A DNA stretch of 20,560 nt from a virus. The notes under the pieces are model-generated. The model saw only the letters and a program-made list of their open reading frames with translations. It was not told where the DNA came from and searched no databases. Positions 9,501 to 16,492 of this stretch are shown piece after piece; position 1 is the stretch's first letter; every line of letters begins with the position of its first letter. Position numbers and translations under genes: made by a program. The DNA is taken from the IMG/VR virus record IMGVR_UViG_3300044633_002029, positions 1 through 20,560 of that record. The stretch is one strand, 5' to 3'.

Positions 9501-10642
9501 GTAATGGCTCCACGTGGGTGTCATCTGCTCCACCAATTACATTACCAACCCAAACAAGTAATAGTGGAAAATACTTAACTACTGATGGTACTAATGCATC
9601 ATGGTCAACTATTGTAACCGGTCTACAAGTAACTGCTATTAAAACCGCAGCGTATACCGCAGCAGTTAACGATTTAGTTAGATGTAATACTACATCAGGT
9701 GCAGTTACTATTACGTTTCCAGCTTCACCTACCGACGGTGCAGTTATTGGTATTATTGATGTTACTAAAACATTTGCTACTAATGCAGTTACTGTATTGC
9801 CAGGTAGTGGTGCTACTATCGAAGGCGATACATCTGCTATATTAGATATTAGTGGTACATATCTTACATTTATATATGTGTCATCAACTACTAATTGGAG
9901 AATGCAATTAACACCGTCGCCTCCTGTTACAGGAACCGGCTCTGGAAATAACGTGCTTGCAACTAGCCCGACTATGACTACATCAATCCTTACAGATTCA
10001 ACTAGTTTTAGTTTACTTAACACTACTGCAACTACTATTAACTTTGCAGGTGCTGCTACTACTTTAAATATTGGAGCAAGCACTGGAACCTTAACATTAA
10101 ACAACTCATCAGTTACCATTGGCGCAAGTGCAGGAACGCTAACTATAAATCCATCTACTGTAGTAGGCACACAAACAACACAAGCATTGTGGAATACTAC
10201 TGCAACTACTATTAACTTTGCAGGTGCTGCTACTACATTAAACATTGGGGCAAGCACTGGAACTACTTCTATTAAAAATAATACATCAGTAACTGGAAAC
10301 ATTTATGCAACCGGTGATGTATACTCATCATATTCTGATATTTTATTAAAGACCGTAACTGGTAAGATTACTAACGCATTAGATTCGATTTGTGCAATTG
10401 AAACATTTTATTATAGACCAAATGAGTTAGCACTTTCGTTAGGAATTAATGATGACGGTATTAAAGTAGGTGTAAACGCGCAGAGCGTACAAAAAGTTGC
10501 ACCAGAAGTAGTCGGTCCTAGTGCAATAGATGAAGAATTTTTAACTGTACAGTACGAACGATTAGTCCCGTACTTAATAGAATCAATAAAAGAATTAAGA
10601 GAAGAGGTTGCAATGCTAAAGGAGAAATTAAATGGCGTATAA
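6503..10642 (+). CDS. long modular tail fibre with C-terminal S74 chaperone domain
   Basis: A 1379-residue fibre. The N-terminus ('YGTLPVANGGTG') matches the 80-residue protein at 2702. The shaft is built from four copies of a module of about 145 residues (about 103-249, 337-483, 770-916 and 1014-1156). Each runs from 'LPTQTSNSGKYLTTDGT' through 'TLPASPVNGAIVG' to 'VSGTGTGSIVYATSPT'-type ends, with linkers such as 'LAANNVLLGNGTSALQAV' between them. The last 100 residues are a Peptidase S74 / endosialidase-type intramolecular chaperone: 'YSSYSDILLKTVTGKI', 'NAQSVQKVAPEVV', 'VQYERLVPYLIESIKELREE', with a C-terminal coiled coil. In that family the chaperone assists trimer folding and then cleaves itself off at a conserved Ser. 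The 'SD' near residue 1278 is the likely site (inference). The ATG follows AAAGGAA by 10 bases. Confidence 0.9.
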   Translation: MKNLSSVLRGTNYGTLPVANGGTGVITSTGSGSVVLSTSPTLVTPILGTPTSGNLSNCTNAIGYSLKSATTSIDVSSATAPSTGQVLTATSSTTATWQAINGLPTQTSNSGKYLTTDGTSASWATINAGLNVTTSKTANYTALAYDLVNANSTAGAFSITLPASPVNGAIVGVMDTAGTFAINSITVLPGSGATVESDTSVILDINGTYITFVYIAASTNWKVQGTPSATVSGTGTGSIVYATSPTLISPALGTPVSGNLANCTFPTLNQNTTGTAAGLSATLAVGSGGTGATTLAANNVLLGNGTSALQAVAPGTSGNLLTSNGTTWVSSSPPITLPTQTSNSGKFLTTDGTTASWATLNAGLNVTASKTANYTALAYDLVNANTTAGAFSITLPVSPVNGAIVGIMDTAGTFATNSVTVLPGSGSTIESDTSVVLDINSTYITFVYISASTNWKIQSTPSATVSGTGTGSIVYATSPTLVTPLLGTPTSGTLTNCTGYTFANLSTKPTTLSGYGITDAVLSSTIGAASGIAPLGSDSKISATYLPSYVDDVLEYANLAGFPATGETAKIYVALNTNAIYRWTGSAYIEISPTAGNADTATKLATARSISTTGDATWTVSFDGSANATAAITLANVVTAGTGTKVTYNAKGLITGSTTLTVSDITDIATNYQAKHANLTTISSLSTSTTGLIVMTNGVASLDTSTHLISGGALGTPTSGDLANCTNAVGYSLKSATTSVSISAATAPTTGQVLTATSSTTATWQAINGLPTQTSNSGKFLTTDGTNASWATLNAGLNVTATKTASYTAVAYDLVSANSTAGVFNITLPASPVNGAIVGIIDIAGTFATNNVTVLPGAGATVQSDTAVVLDINNTYVTFVYIAASTNWRVQNSPSRTVSGTGTGAVVYATSPTLVTPLLGTPTSGTLTNCTGYTYANLSGTTPTWDQNTTGTAAGLSATLAVASGGTGSTTLTANNVLLGNGTSALQAVAPGTTGNLLTSNGSTWVSSAPPITLPTQTSNSGKYLTTDGTNASWSTIVTGLQVTAIKTAAYTAAVNDLVRCNTTSGAVTITFPASPTDGAVIGIIDVTKTFATNAVTVLPGSGATIEGDTSAILDISGTYLTFIYVSSTTNWRMQLTPSPPVTGTGSGNNVLATSPTMTTSILTDSTSFSLLNTTATTINFAGAATTLNIGASTGTLTLNNSSVTIGASAGTLTINPSTVVGTQTTQALWNTTATTINFAGAATTLNIGASTGTTSIKNNTSVTGNIYATGDVYSSYSDILLKTVTGKITNALDSICAIETFYYRPNELALSLGINDDGIKVGVNAQSVQKVAPEVVGPSAIDEEFLTVQYERLVPYLIESIKELREEVAMLKEKLNGV
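6809..9975 (+). repeat. four diverged copies of a ~440-bp fibre module plus two linker copies
   Basis: Copies of the coding module begin at about 6809, 7511, 8811 and 9542 and run about 430-450 bases each. All start with a conserved 'acaagtaatagtgg' context. A second unit of about 200 bases, coding for 'NQNTTGTAAGLSATLAV' onward, occurs at 7309-7510 and 9339-9541 and leads straight into modules two and four. The copies differ mainly at third codon positions, so they are old duplications kept under protein-level constraint. The first three modules are closest to each other; the fourth is the most diverged. Confidence 0.85.
10022..10263 (+). repeat. 68-bp direct repeat with 174-bp period in the fibre shaft
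   Basis: Bases 10022-10089 and 10196-10263 encode the same segment 'TTATTINFAGAATTLNIGAS' and its continuation, and differ at only about three positions. A shortened, diverged copy ('SSVTIGASAGTLTI') lies between them. Low divergence suggests a more recent duplication than the large shaft modules. The repeat sits just before the S74 domain. Confidence 0.8.
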
Positions 10643-11717
10643 AGTAGGTGCTAATAATGCATTAATTGCCGACGAAAAAGGAGTATATCTCCCAAAATTT
10701 ACAACAAGCACTCGACCATCTAGTCCAGTTCAGGGACAGGTAATTTATAATACCGATACCGGATTTTTAGAAATGTGGGATAATTCATTAGCCGGATGGA
10801 CTGTAGTTTCTACTACATCAGCACTTCTTGTTCCATTTTTATATCGAACTATCATCACAACTGGTTATGTAATGGCTGGTTATCAAAGCACTAGTCCTTG
10901 GAAAAATGTTAATAAAATGGCACACGCAACTGACGTGTGTTCTAACTTAGGCGATTTATTACCTTTGGCTGGTGCGTATTGTGGCGGCGGGGCTAGTTTA
11001 ACTAAAGGATTTATATGGGGCGCGGATAACGCATGGCCAGGAACTACTACTAATATTGTTAGTTTTAATATGGCTTCAGACTCATCGGTGGCTACTATTT
11101 GGACTATGCGAAATTCAAGAAACGACTGTGAATCAGTGTTTAAAGAAACATTGTATTCATACATCTTTGGCGGCGGTCCTACCGACGTTGATGTATTTAA
11201 TATGACTACTGAAACTGTATTGGGAGCTCAAGGACTTACTTCAATGGGAGGTCAGCCAAGTTATCAATACGGAGTTAGCGCGATAAGCGACGAAACTAAA
11301 GGATTTGTATGGGGTGATGCTAATCAAAAACTTACTTTTGGAACTGGTGCCGCAGCGACGATTTCTACTGGTGCTATATCTGCGTCAAATTCTCAACAAA
11401 AAGGTATAAACAGTAAATTGGGAAAAGGTTACTGCGGGAATGAAGGCGACTACAATGGGGGTTATAATTTGCGCAGATGGCAATTTAGTACCGAAACTAG
11501 TTTAGGTACAGTTGCTAAACCAGTTGGTAATAGCGGAGAAGAAAACTTTGATATGGGACAAGCTCATCAATACATGTATGGAATGTACGACGGCGCTCAA
11601 AACAATCGCGGTTGGAGATTTAGTTATACAACGGAAACTGGAACCGAATTAGGTTCTGGTAGTATTAGAACAGGTGTTCCTGGTGGTAGTTCCGGTGCAT
11701 GTGCGTGGAAGGGGTAA
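10632..11717 (+). CDS. phage fibre/adhesin protein, paralogue 1 of a tandem pair
   Basis: A 361-residue protein overlapping the fibre gene by 11 bases; AAAGGAGA lies inside the fibre's end. Residues about 22-60 are the common phage fibre docking module 'TSTRPSSPVQGQVIYNTDTG' followed by 'LEMWDN..GW'. The rest carries recurring units of about 45-50 residues with motifs like 'VFNMTTETVLG', 'WQFSTETSLG' and 'WRFSYTTETGTELG', separated by Gly-rich turns. This is suggestive of a beta-propeller or kelch-like fold (inference from periodicity). The C-terminal 100 residues ('GYCGNEGDYNGGYNLRRW' to 'TGVPGGSSGACAWKG') are very similar to the next gene, whereas the middle (about residues 110-250) diverges. 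Likely a virion receptor-binding or fibre-tip protein; the exact role is not known. Confidence 0.75.
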   Translation: MAYKVGANNALIADEKGVYLPKFTTSTRPSSPVQGQVIYNTDTGFLEMWDNSLAGWTVVSTTSALLVPFLYRTIITTGYVMAGYQSTSPWKNVNKMAHATDVCSNLGDLLPLAGAYCGGGASLTKGFIWGADNAWPGTTTNIVSFNMASDSSVATIWTMRNSRNDCESVFKETLYSYIFGGGPTDVDVFNMTTETVLGAQGLTSMGGQPSYQYGVSAISDETKGFVWGDANQKLTFGTGAAATISTGAISASNSQQKGINSKLGKGYCGNEGDYNGGYNLRRWQFSTETSLGTVAKPVGNSGEENFDMGQAHQYMYGMYDGAQNNRGWRFSYTTETGTELGSGSIRTGVPGGSSGACAWKG

Positions 11718-11812
11718 ATTATGGCATTTATTAGTGCAACTACTGATGTGTTTAATACATTTGGTGTGAAGTTTCCAAAATTTACAACAAGCACTCGACC
11801 ATCTAGTCCAGT
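10692..11812 (+). repeat. 38-base perfect direct repeat shared by the tandem paralogues
   Basis: Bases 10692-10729 and 11775-11812 are identical over 38 positions, within the codons for the 'FTTSTRPSSPV' module. Elsewhere the two genes differ freely at silent sites even where the proteins agree. The perfect match therefore points to local gene conversion or recombination at this module boundary rather than protein constraint alone. Confidence 0.85.
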
Positions 11813-12770
11813 ACAAGGTCAAGTAATTTATAATACTGACAGTGGAAAATTAGAACTTTGGGATAATTCAACTAGAGGTTGGGTAGAAGTTACAACTGCT
11901 GCAAGAACATTCATGTATAATACAATTATTACTACTGGTTATGTAATGGCCGGATATCAAAATAGTAGTCCATGGAAAAATGTTAATAGGATGGCACACT
12001 CAACTGACGTGTGTACTAATTTAGGTGATTTGCTTTCATATGCAGGAGGTTATATTAGTGGTGCATGTAACTTAACACGTGGGTTTGCATTTTGTACAGG
12101 TGATGTAATGGCTAGCAGTAACTTAACTGCAGCATTTAATATGGCTACTGAAACAGGAGCCGGTACTAATACTAACTGGAATACTAGAATTAGTAGAGAC
12201 ATGCCAGGTACAACATTCAAAGAACATTTAATGGCATACATTATGGGCGGCGGGTCAACTGATGTCGATGTATTCAACATGACTACAGAAACTATGTTAG
12301 GACAGCAAAACCTAACTGCTGATTCCGGTACCGGTACTGCAATCAACGACGAAAAGGTTGGATATGCATACGGCGGAACTAACGCTCAAAAAATAACATT
12401 TGCAACTGCATCTATTACTACTACATCCGTATCTGGTTCACACGGTCAACAAAAGGGTATAAATAGCAAAACAGGCAATGGCTACTGCGGAAATGAAGGC
12501 AGCTACAATGGGGGTTATAACTTACGTAGATGGCAATTTAGTACTGAAACTAATTTAGGTACAGTTGCTAAACCAGTTAGTAACAGTGGAGAAGAAAACT
12601 TTGACATGGGACAGGATCATCAATATATGATGGGGTGTTATGACGGCGCTCAAAACAACCGAGGTTGGAGATTTAGTTATACCACCGAAACTGGAACTGA
12701 ATTAGGTTCTGGTAGTATACGCACCGGAGTACCTGGTGGTAGCTCTGGTCATTGCGCATGGAAAGGATAA
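11721..12770 (+). CDS. phage fibre/adhesin protein, paralogue 2 of a tandem pair
   Basis: A 349-residue protein starting 3 bases after paralogue 1, with GAAGGGG as ribosome site. It has the same architecture: 'TSTRPSSPVQGQVIYNTDSG' at about residues 19-38, then 'YVMAGYQNSSPWKNVNRMAH', recurring 'FNMATETG', 'VFNMTTETMLG', 'WQFSTETNLG' and 'WRFSYTTETGTELG' units, and a C-terminus nearly the same as its neighbour's. The two differ mostly in the central third. Where one has 'GGGASLTKGFIWGADNAWPG', the other has 'SGACNLTRGFAFCTGDVMAS'. Such a conserved frame with a variable centre would fit two alternative host-binding surfaces on a shared scaffold (inference). Confidence 0.75.
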   Translation: MAFISATTDVFNTFGVKFPKFTTSTRPSSPVQGQVIYNTDSGKLELWDNSTRGWVEVTTAARTFMYNTIITTGYVMAGYQNSSPWKNVNRMAHSTDVCTNLGDLLSYAGGYISGACNLTRGFAFCTGDVMASSNLTAAFNMATETGAGTNTNWNTRISRDMPGTTFKEHLMAYIMGGGSTDVDVFNMTTETMLGQQNLTADSGTGTAINDEKVGYAYGGTNAQKITFATASITTTSVSGSHGQQKGINSKTGNGYCGNEGSYNGGYNLRRWQFSTETNLGTVAKPVSNSGEENFDMGQDHQYMMGCYDGAQNNRGWRFSYTTETGTELGSGSIRTGVPGGSSGHCAWKG

Positions 12771-12779
12771 AGGAAAATA

Positions 12780-13544
12780 ATGAGTGATTTAGTATCATAC
12801 ACAAGTAAAGATTTAATAACAACAACTACAGATTTAACTGAATATCAAAAAGATTTAATTGCATACTCATTAAGTCGCGATTGGGCAATGCCCGAATTTA
12901 AAGCTAAACATTTTGTAGGTCAAGCACAAATTACACCGTATGCTATTATAAAGCAATACTTGTTAGAATTAAATAGCAGAGAAGGCGCTATTGAAAATTT
13001 AGAATACGAGACAAGAAAACTACAGTGTCAACTAGCAATCGAAATTGAAAAACGAGATACTGCAGAAACTTTAGGCACTAAGAGTTTACACGAAGTTGAA
13101 ATTATTCATTTAGACCGGTTATTAAAGAAGAACTTACATAAAATCAAAGATGCATATAGTGAACGTCAGATATTCATTAAGTTGTTAGATGATATTAATA
13201 GTTCCGACGAAGGCAAATTACCAAATGGTGAACTTATAATGGACGCAATTAAAGATCCTGCAAAAGAAGAACTATTAGAAAAAGAATACTGGACTTTACG
13301 ATTAGCTAAACAAACTGCGTTAGATATGATTGCATATGGTAGAGCAGGAGTTGGAAACATGGAAGCTGTAGGTATGCTACCAGAAGATCAACAAATCGAA
13401 GTAATGAAATTAGCATGTGATTATTATGTACGTAACGAATACCGAACACAAGAATTATTATCATCAGTTAATGAAAACTTCCAGTTAGGTCTTAATCCGG
13501 AAAAATTAACACAACATTTAAAATTTAATCCGCAGGAGAAATAA
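12780..13544 (+). CDS. hypothetical phage protein with helical/coiled-coil centre
   Basis: A 254-residue soluble protein that I do not recognise. It has no signal peptide or membrane segment. From about residue 52 to 145 it is highly charged and helical with heptad-like Leu/Ile spacing ('YLLELNSREGAIENLEYET', 'IIHLDRLLKKNLHKIKDAY'). The C-terminal part has 'DMIAYGRAGVGNMEAVGMLP' followed by another charged helix. It is unlike the Gly/Thr-rich fibre proteins around it. A strong AAAGGA site precedes it, and its stop overlaps the next start (TAATG). Its place between the adhesin pair and a fibre-assembly-like gene suggests a chaperone or structural accessory protein, but this is position-based inference only. 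Confidence 0.7.
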   Translation: MSDLVSYTSKDLITTTTDLTEYQKDLIAYSLSRDWAMPEFKAKHFVGQAQITPYAIIKQYLLELNSREGAIENLEYETRKLQCQLAIEIEKRDTAETLGTKSLHEVEIIHLDRLLKKNLHKIKDAYSERQIFIKLLDDINSSDEGKLPNGELIMDAIKDPAKEELLEKEYWTLRLAKQTALDMIAYGRAGVGNMEAVGMLPEDQQIEVMKLACDYYVRNEYRTQELLSSVNENFQLGLNPEKLTQHLKFNPQEK

Positions 13545-14266
13545 TGTACATTTTATTTAAAACTGTCGATACAAAGACAATGGGATTAGTTAAACGATAT
13601 GGTCAATTTGTTGATTATGTAGTTGGGTTTGTTGACGATTCTATTTCCGAAATTATTGATTATTCAATTCTTAATGCTACTGTAATAGATGAAGATACTG
13701 CAAATGGTTGGATGTTTGCTACTAGTTACGGTCCTACTATATCAGTTAGGCCAAATACTTCACAAAGCGATCAACTACAAATCATTAATTCAACAGAACT
13801 GTCTAATGAAAAAGTTAAATATACTTTAACTGATGCTAACATATCAAATGCAGTAAAGTTTTTAAAAGCATATATGCAAAAGGTGCTTAATGACACTTAT
13901 GATAAACGATTTGATAAACTGTCACCGGGAAATAATTTAGAAGTAGCAACTTGGGCTACTCAATTATTAGAAGCACAACAATTCATAATTGATCCTACAA
14001 GTCCTACGCCGTCACTAAATACTTTAGCTACTGCTAGAGGGCTAACAGTAGCAGAATTATCACAACGCATTGTTGCCGCTTCTGACAACTATACCCAACA
14101 AACTATAGCATTATTAGCTAATAAGCAGATTGTACAAGATGAAATTTACGCGTGTAATACAATTACTGATGCAAATGTATTACTACATTCTAGGTTTCAA
14201 ATTAATATGCCATATAAGCTACAATTAGAGTTAGGAATTACGGAAGGGTCAACATTAAATTTATAA
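13544..14266 (+). CDS. tail-fibre assembly-like protein (DUF4376-like C-terminal half)
   Basis: A 240-residue protein starting on the stop codon of the previous gene, with CAGGAGA upstream. Residues about 127-200 resemble the DUF4376-type segment of phage fibre-assembly proteins: a Trp-containing helix 'EVATWATQLLEAQQFI', a Pro-rich link, 'SLNTLATARGLTVAELSQRI', then 'YTQQTIALLANKQIVQDEI'. The first 125 residues are of mixed alpha/beta character and are unrecognised. It closes the structural block, so a fibre-maturation chaperone is plausible. Family assignment is from memory of the pattern and only moderately secure. Confidence 0.6.
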   Translation: MYILFKTVDTKTMGLVKRYGQFVDYVVGFVDDSISEIIDYSILNATVIDEDTANGWMFATSYGPTISVRPNTSQSDQLQIINSTELSNEKVKYTLTDANISNAVKFLKAYMQKVLNDTYDKRFDKLSPGNNLEVATWATQLLEAQQFIIDPTSPTPSLNTLATARGLTVAELSQRIVAASDNYTQQTIALLANKQIVQDEIYACNTITDANVLLHSRFQINMPYKLQLELGITEGSTLNL

Positions 14267-14273
14267 CTAATTT

Positions 14274-15890
14274 ATGTTCTCAATACCAATCAATCCTAAA
14301 CTTACACTACAACAATTTGAAACGTTTTATAATTTTTGTCAAGAATACAAAGATTACATTTATGACTTATACTTTACTTGCCGCATGCCGCCTTTTATAC
14401 AAGACGCAATGGGCGATGTTATTTTAAGTAACGAGTTTGCTCCAATCGAAACTGCACTACATATACAGGAGTCACTAGGGATTCCTGTAAGTGCAACATT
14501 CAACAATATCTTAATACGACCTTCTCAAGATACATTAGATCTGTTTATACAGAACTTTCAACATTTATACGATGCAGGTGTACGTTCTGCTACTATTCCA
14601 CATACACACTGGGTAGCTACTGGACAAATACAAAAACACTTTCCTGAGTTACTAATAAAAAATACAATTCTACGGAATGTATCTAGAGCTAATGAAGTTG
14701 CAGAACTTGCAAAAGCTGGTTTTCATTATATTAACATTGATCGAGATTTGATGCGTGATAGAGATACATTAATCCAAATTGATCGTGTACGAAAACAATT
14801 CAATGTTAAAATTGCATTGTTGTCTAATGAAGGTTGTGCTGGAAATTGTCCAATGATGGATGAACATTTTCAGTTTAACAACACTAGAATAGGGTCGAGT
14901 CCGCAATACTTCAATGATGTTATTAGTAGAGTTAGTTGTCCTAAGTGGGAATATACTGATCCTGCAACTCCTCTTAAGACTGCAAACTTACCTCCGTGGA
15001 AGGAAGACTGGGACGAATTACTGTCATATGTTGATGTTTTTAAAATGCATGGCAGAGAATCACATACTAGAATGTTTGAAACTATGGATATTATCAAACG
15101 ATATGCAAACAATGAACCGATACTGTTTAATACGTTCGACGAATACTTACAAGAAACTAATCTAGAAAATAAACCAATAGCTGCATGGCGTGAAAAAATT
15201 AAAAATTGTAAATTTGATTGCTGGGATTGTAATTTTTGTGATAACGTATACACAGCTAAAGCAAATCAACAATCACATCCATTAATCATTGCAGTAGTTA
15301 ATGAATTAGTAACTTCGGTTAATTATCCGGTTACTACAAATATACCTGGATTAACTTCTCCTAGAGTACAACAATTATTACACGGACTAGCAAAACACTG
15401 CAATAATTATCTTGAAATTGGATCTGCTAGTGGTGCAACTGCCCATGCAGTTGCTAGTTCTGGAATTAATACAATATGTGTAGATAACTGGAGTGTAAAC
15501 ATACAACCTCAAAGCGATGCATTTGAATTACCCGATAATACATTTGATTTATTTAATAAGAATATGATTGACTTTAAGAATGTTACTGTGTATAATAGTG
15601 ATTTACTAGCTGTAGATACTTTATTAATTAATAACATTGATTTATTCTTTTATGACGGACCACACGATTATATCACTACAGCTAATGCAGTTAAACATTA
15701 TACTAGGTCACTTGCTAGTCACGCAATACTAATTTTTGACGACGCTAATTGGGAAGAAGTAGTAGCAGGTGCTAACGCAGGTATTGATGATGCAGGGTTA
15801 ACTGTATTGTATAGTAAGAAAATGTTAAACAGTTTAGAAAACAGTTCTATGTGGTGGAACGGATTATATATTGTAGTAGTAGCAAAATGA
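14274..15890 (+). CDS. peptidase-U32-like protein fused to class I SAM methyltransferase
   Basis: A 538-residue fusion. Residues about 1-330 look like a U32-family TIM-barrel protein. The hallmark stretch 'LLSNEGCAGNCPMMDEH' (183-199) and other cysteines (C222 in 'SCPKW'; C312, C316, C319, C322) could ligate an iron-sulfur cluster, as is known for U32 proteins in tRNA/rRNA hydroxylation and ubiquinone synthesis. Residues about 355-538 are a Rossmann-type methyltransferase: motif I 'YLEIGSASGATAHAV' (379-393), acidic 'CVDNW' (402-406), 'IDLFFYDGPHDY' (455-466) and 'AILIFDDANWEEV' (484-496), reminiscent of Methyltransf_24/TylF-type O-methyltransferases. The substrate is unknown. It is the first gene of the cassette, 7 bases after the structural block, with no recognisable Shine-Dalgarno site. 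A protease role is unlikely, since U32 members often are not proteases. Confidence 0.75.
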   Translation: MFSIPINPKLTLQQFETFYNFCQEYKDYIYDLYFTCRMPPFIQDAMGDVILSNEFAPIETALHIQESLGIPVSATFNNILIRPSQDTLDLFIQNFQHLYDAGVRSATIPHTHWVATGQIQKHFPELLIKNTILRNVSRANEVAELAKAGFHYINIDRDLMRDRDTLIQIDRVRKQFNVKIALLSNEGCAGNCPMMDEHFQFNNTRIGSSPQYFNDVISRVSCPKWEYTDPATPLKTANLPPWKEDWDELLSYVDVFKMHGRESHTRMFETMDIIKRYANNEPILFNTFDEYLQETNLENKPIAAWREKIKNCKFDCWDCNFCDNVYTAKANQQSHPLIIAVVNELVTSVNYPVTTNIPGLTSPRVQQLLHGLAKHCNNYLEIGSASGATAHAVASSGINTICVDNWSVNIQPQSDAFELPDNTFDLFNKNMIDFKNVTVYNSDLLAVDTLLINNIDLFFYDGPHDYITTANAVKHYTRSLASHAILIFDDANWEEVVAGANAGIDDAGLTVLYSKKMLNSLENSSMWWNGLYIVVVAK

Positions 15891-16492
15891 AACGATTTCC
15901 TATATTATCAGCCGATGTATTTTATAAACAAAATATCGGAACACCTGAACAACGATCTCAATTATTAAAAGAAGCATGGAGTGTAAATCAATGCACTCCT
16001 GAAAGTATTAGTTTTTCAAACCACGGCTGTTGGCGTTCATTTTTTGAATATTCTGACATTAGTTGGCTAATGGCTGAAATTAAAGATAGCATTAACGCAG
16101 CGACTGGATATTATATTGAAACTGATCCTATATATAAAACAAAAACAGAGTCATTTTTAGATGCAGAAATAAAATACTGGACAAACATCAACAATCCAGG
16201 TAGTAAGAATAACTTACACGAACATAAATTACATCATTATGTTGCAGTGTATTATGTACAAGGTAGAGATACTGGAGAAATTATATTTCATAATCCTATG
16301 AATCTAACTGAAGGGTGTAATCCGTATGCTCCTTTTGTTAGTCCAATTTCTTTTAAACCAAATGACGGTGACTTGCTAGTTTGGCCAGCATGGTTACCTC
16401 ATGAAACTGAACCTAATAAATCAACTAGACATCGCATTAATATTGCATTTAACATACGGTTTTCTTGTCCACAACACATAAACTATGACTAA
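15887..16492 (+). CDS. 2OG-Fe(II) oxygenase (2OG-FeII_Oxy_5-like)
   Basis: I place the start at 15887, not the in-frame ATG at 15851. The later ATG overlaps the preceding stop as ATGA, and the 12 residues upstream lie inside the methyltransferase coding region. The 201-residue protein has a C-terminal double-stranded beta-helix like phage and marine-bacterial 2OG-FeII_Oxy_5 proteins: 'YWTNINNPGSKNNLHEHKLH' (97-116) with candidate metal ligands H111/H113, 'VAVYYVQG', then 'NDGDLLVWPAWLPHETEPN' (159-177) with H172 as distal metal ligand, and R183 in 'RHRINIAFNI' as candidate 2-oxoglutarate-binding Arg. Such enzymes hydroxylate proteins, nucleic acids or small molecules; the substrate is unknown. 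There is no Shine-Dalgarno site, so it is probably translationally coupled to the upstream gene. Confidence 0.8.
   Translation: MKRFPILSADVFYKQNIGTPEQRSQLLKEAWSVNQCTPESISFSNHGCWRSFFEYSDISWLMAEIKDSINAATGYYIETDPIYKTKTESFLDAEIKYWTNINNPGSKNNLHEHKLHHYVAVYYVQGRDTGEIIFHNPMNLTEGCNPYAPFVSPISFKPNDGDLLVWPAWLPHETEPNKSTRHRINIAFNIRFSCPQHINYD

Noticed and set aside
9340-10302. A 320-codon open frame on the minus strand inside the long fibre gene
   Set aside because: It is the mirror of the repetitive Thr/Ala/Gly-rich fibre codons, has no ribosome site, and its product is a low-complexity Val/Pro/Ala string. Similar shadows occur opposite each fibre repeat.
10632-12770. Diversity-generating retroelement (variable/template repeat) in the paralogue pair, prompted also by the Mtd_N-like start at 20406
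   Set aside because: Differences between the copies are not adenine-specific and are mostly silent in the conserved end. No reverse transcriptase gene is in the window, and Mtd_N domains are common in ordinary fibres.
14016-14024. Internal TAAATA-type late promoter sites within genes
   Set aside because: The hexamer arises by chance in AT-rich coding DNA. Only sites in gaps at constant distance from a start codon were kept.
14870-15253. Minus- and plus-strand frames inside the U32-methyltransferase gene
   Set aside because: They overlap the conserved cysteine-containing part of a clearly coding frame, and neither has recognisable motifs.
15851-15886. Earlier in-frame ATG for the 2OG oxygenase
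   Set aside because: The extra 12 residues lie within the preceding gene and are not family-like. The ATGA overlap at 15887 is the usual coupled start.
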